A program made the position numbers and the translations under genes. Source: an uncultured Oscillospiraceae bacterium (GTDB lineage Bacteria; Bacillota; Clostridia; Oscillospirales; Oscillospiraceae). Taken from it: a DNA stretch of 64,000 nt. Below the pieces are notes generated by a model. That model was not told the origin of the DNA. It ran no database searches and saw only the letters and a program-made list of their open reading frames with translations. Each line of letters begins with the position of its first letter. Positions within the stretch are counted from its first letter, which is position 1. Shown here piece by piece: positions 63,921-64,000 of this stretch. The stretch lies in assembly GCA_900768135.1 (NCBI GenBank), contig CAAGBT010000055.1, positions 1 to 64,000 of the forward strand. Direction: 5' to 3'.

Positions 63921-63951
63921 AAAAAGAACACCCCGCGGGGTGTTCTTTTTT
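63921..63951 (+). terminator. terminator of gcdDCB
   Basis: AAAAAGAACACCCC and GGGGTGTTCTTTTT with a GC loop and a T tail. The last 49 bases of the window hold nothing recognisable. Confidence 0.93.
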
Positions 63952-64000
63952 GCTGCGCACGGCACGGTCAAGAAGCAGGGAATGCGATGCCGCGAGGGTG

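Overview
The window looks like the chromosome of a GC-rich anaerobic member of the Bacillota (Clostridia, Oscillospiraceae-like). This is an inference from the Na+-pumping 2-hydroxyglutarate pathway of glutamate fermentation, several proteins anchored by S-layer homology (SLH) domains, a CIRCE heat-shock operator, Shine-Dalgarno sites of the AAGGAGG type and PBSX-like phage genes.

Layout. 1-600: remnant of a DnaC-like ATPase, probably the edge of a degraded mobile element, with an 18-bp inverted repeat beside it. 0.7-9 kb: an LTA-synthase-family sulfatase with an unusual SLH-like tail, a KtrAB-type K+ uptake pair, a lipoprotein, and an NSS-family Na+ symporter behind a terminator/leader-ORF attenuator. 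9-10.5 kb: a Ser tRNA and a five-tRNA array (Gly, Arg, His, Gln, Lys). 10.5-14 kb: a Cro/C1-type regulator facing a lipoprotein across a 34-bp perfect palindrome, then an ECF sigma/anti-sigma pair. 14-24 kb: a large SLH/Ig-like exoprotein, psuG, asnS, a DUF4097-type lipoprotein, cdd and a deacetylase lipoprotein. 23.8-27.4 kb: CIRCE-controlled Hsp20 and a highly codon-biased S-layer protein. 27.5-39.8 kb: an isolated tail-fibre-like gene, MFS transporter, glycerophosphodiesterase, an E2-like acyltransferase with an acyl-CoA synthetase, recG, and a nucleotide operon (nucleoside phosphorylase, racemase, thyA, folA).

39.8-54.2 kb: a compact, one-strand cluster of about 14.3 kb and 24 ORFs for a contractile-tailed, DNA-packaging particle: terminases, portal, protease, capsid, sheath, tube, frameshifted tail chaperone, baseplate and lysis genes. 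I see no integrase, repressor, replication gene or att repeat. Its small terminase is only 105 residues, the gene in the tape-measure position is only 160 codons, and no fibre gene lies in the cluster. The operator-like TGTTGCA-N8-TGCAACA in front of the cluster recurs 11.8 kb away in front of the orphan fibre-like gene. Together these suggest a domesticated particle, such as a gene-transfer-agent-like or PBSX-like element, encoded at two co-regulated loci. This is the most interesting candidate system in the window.

54.4-63.9 kb: the hydroxyglutarate pathway gctAB-gcdA-hgdCAB followed by gcdDCB from a second promoter. It covers CoA transfer onto 2-hydroxyglutarate, radical dehydration to glutaconyl-CoA and Na+-pumping decarboxylation to crotonyl-CoA. 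The 2-hydroxyglutarate dehydrogenase and the butyrate-forming steps are not in the window.
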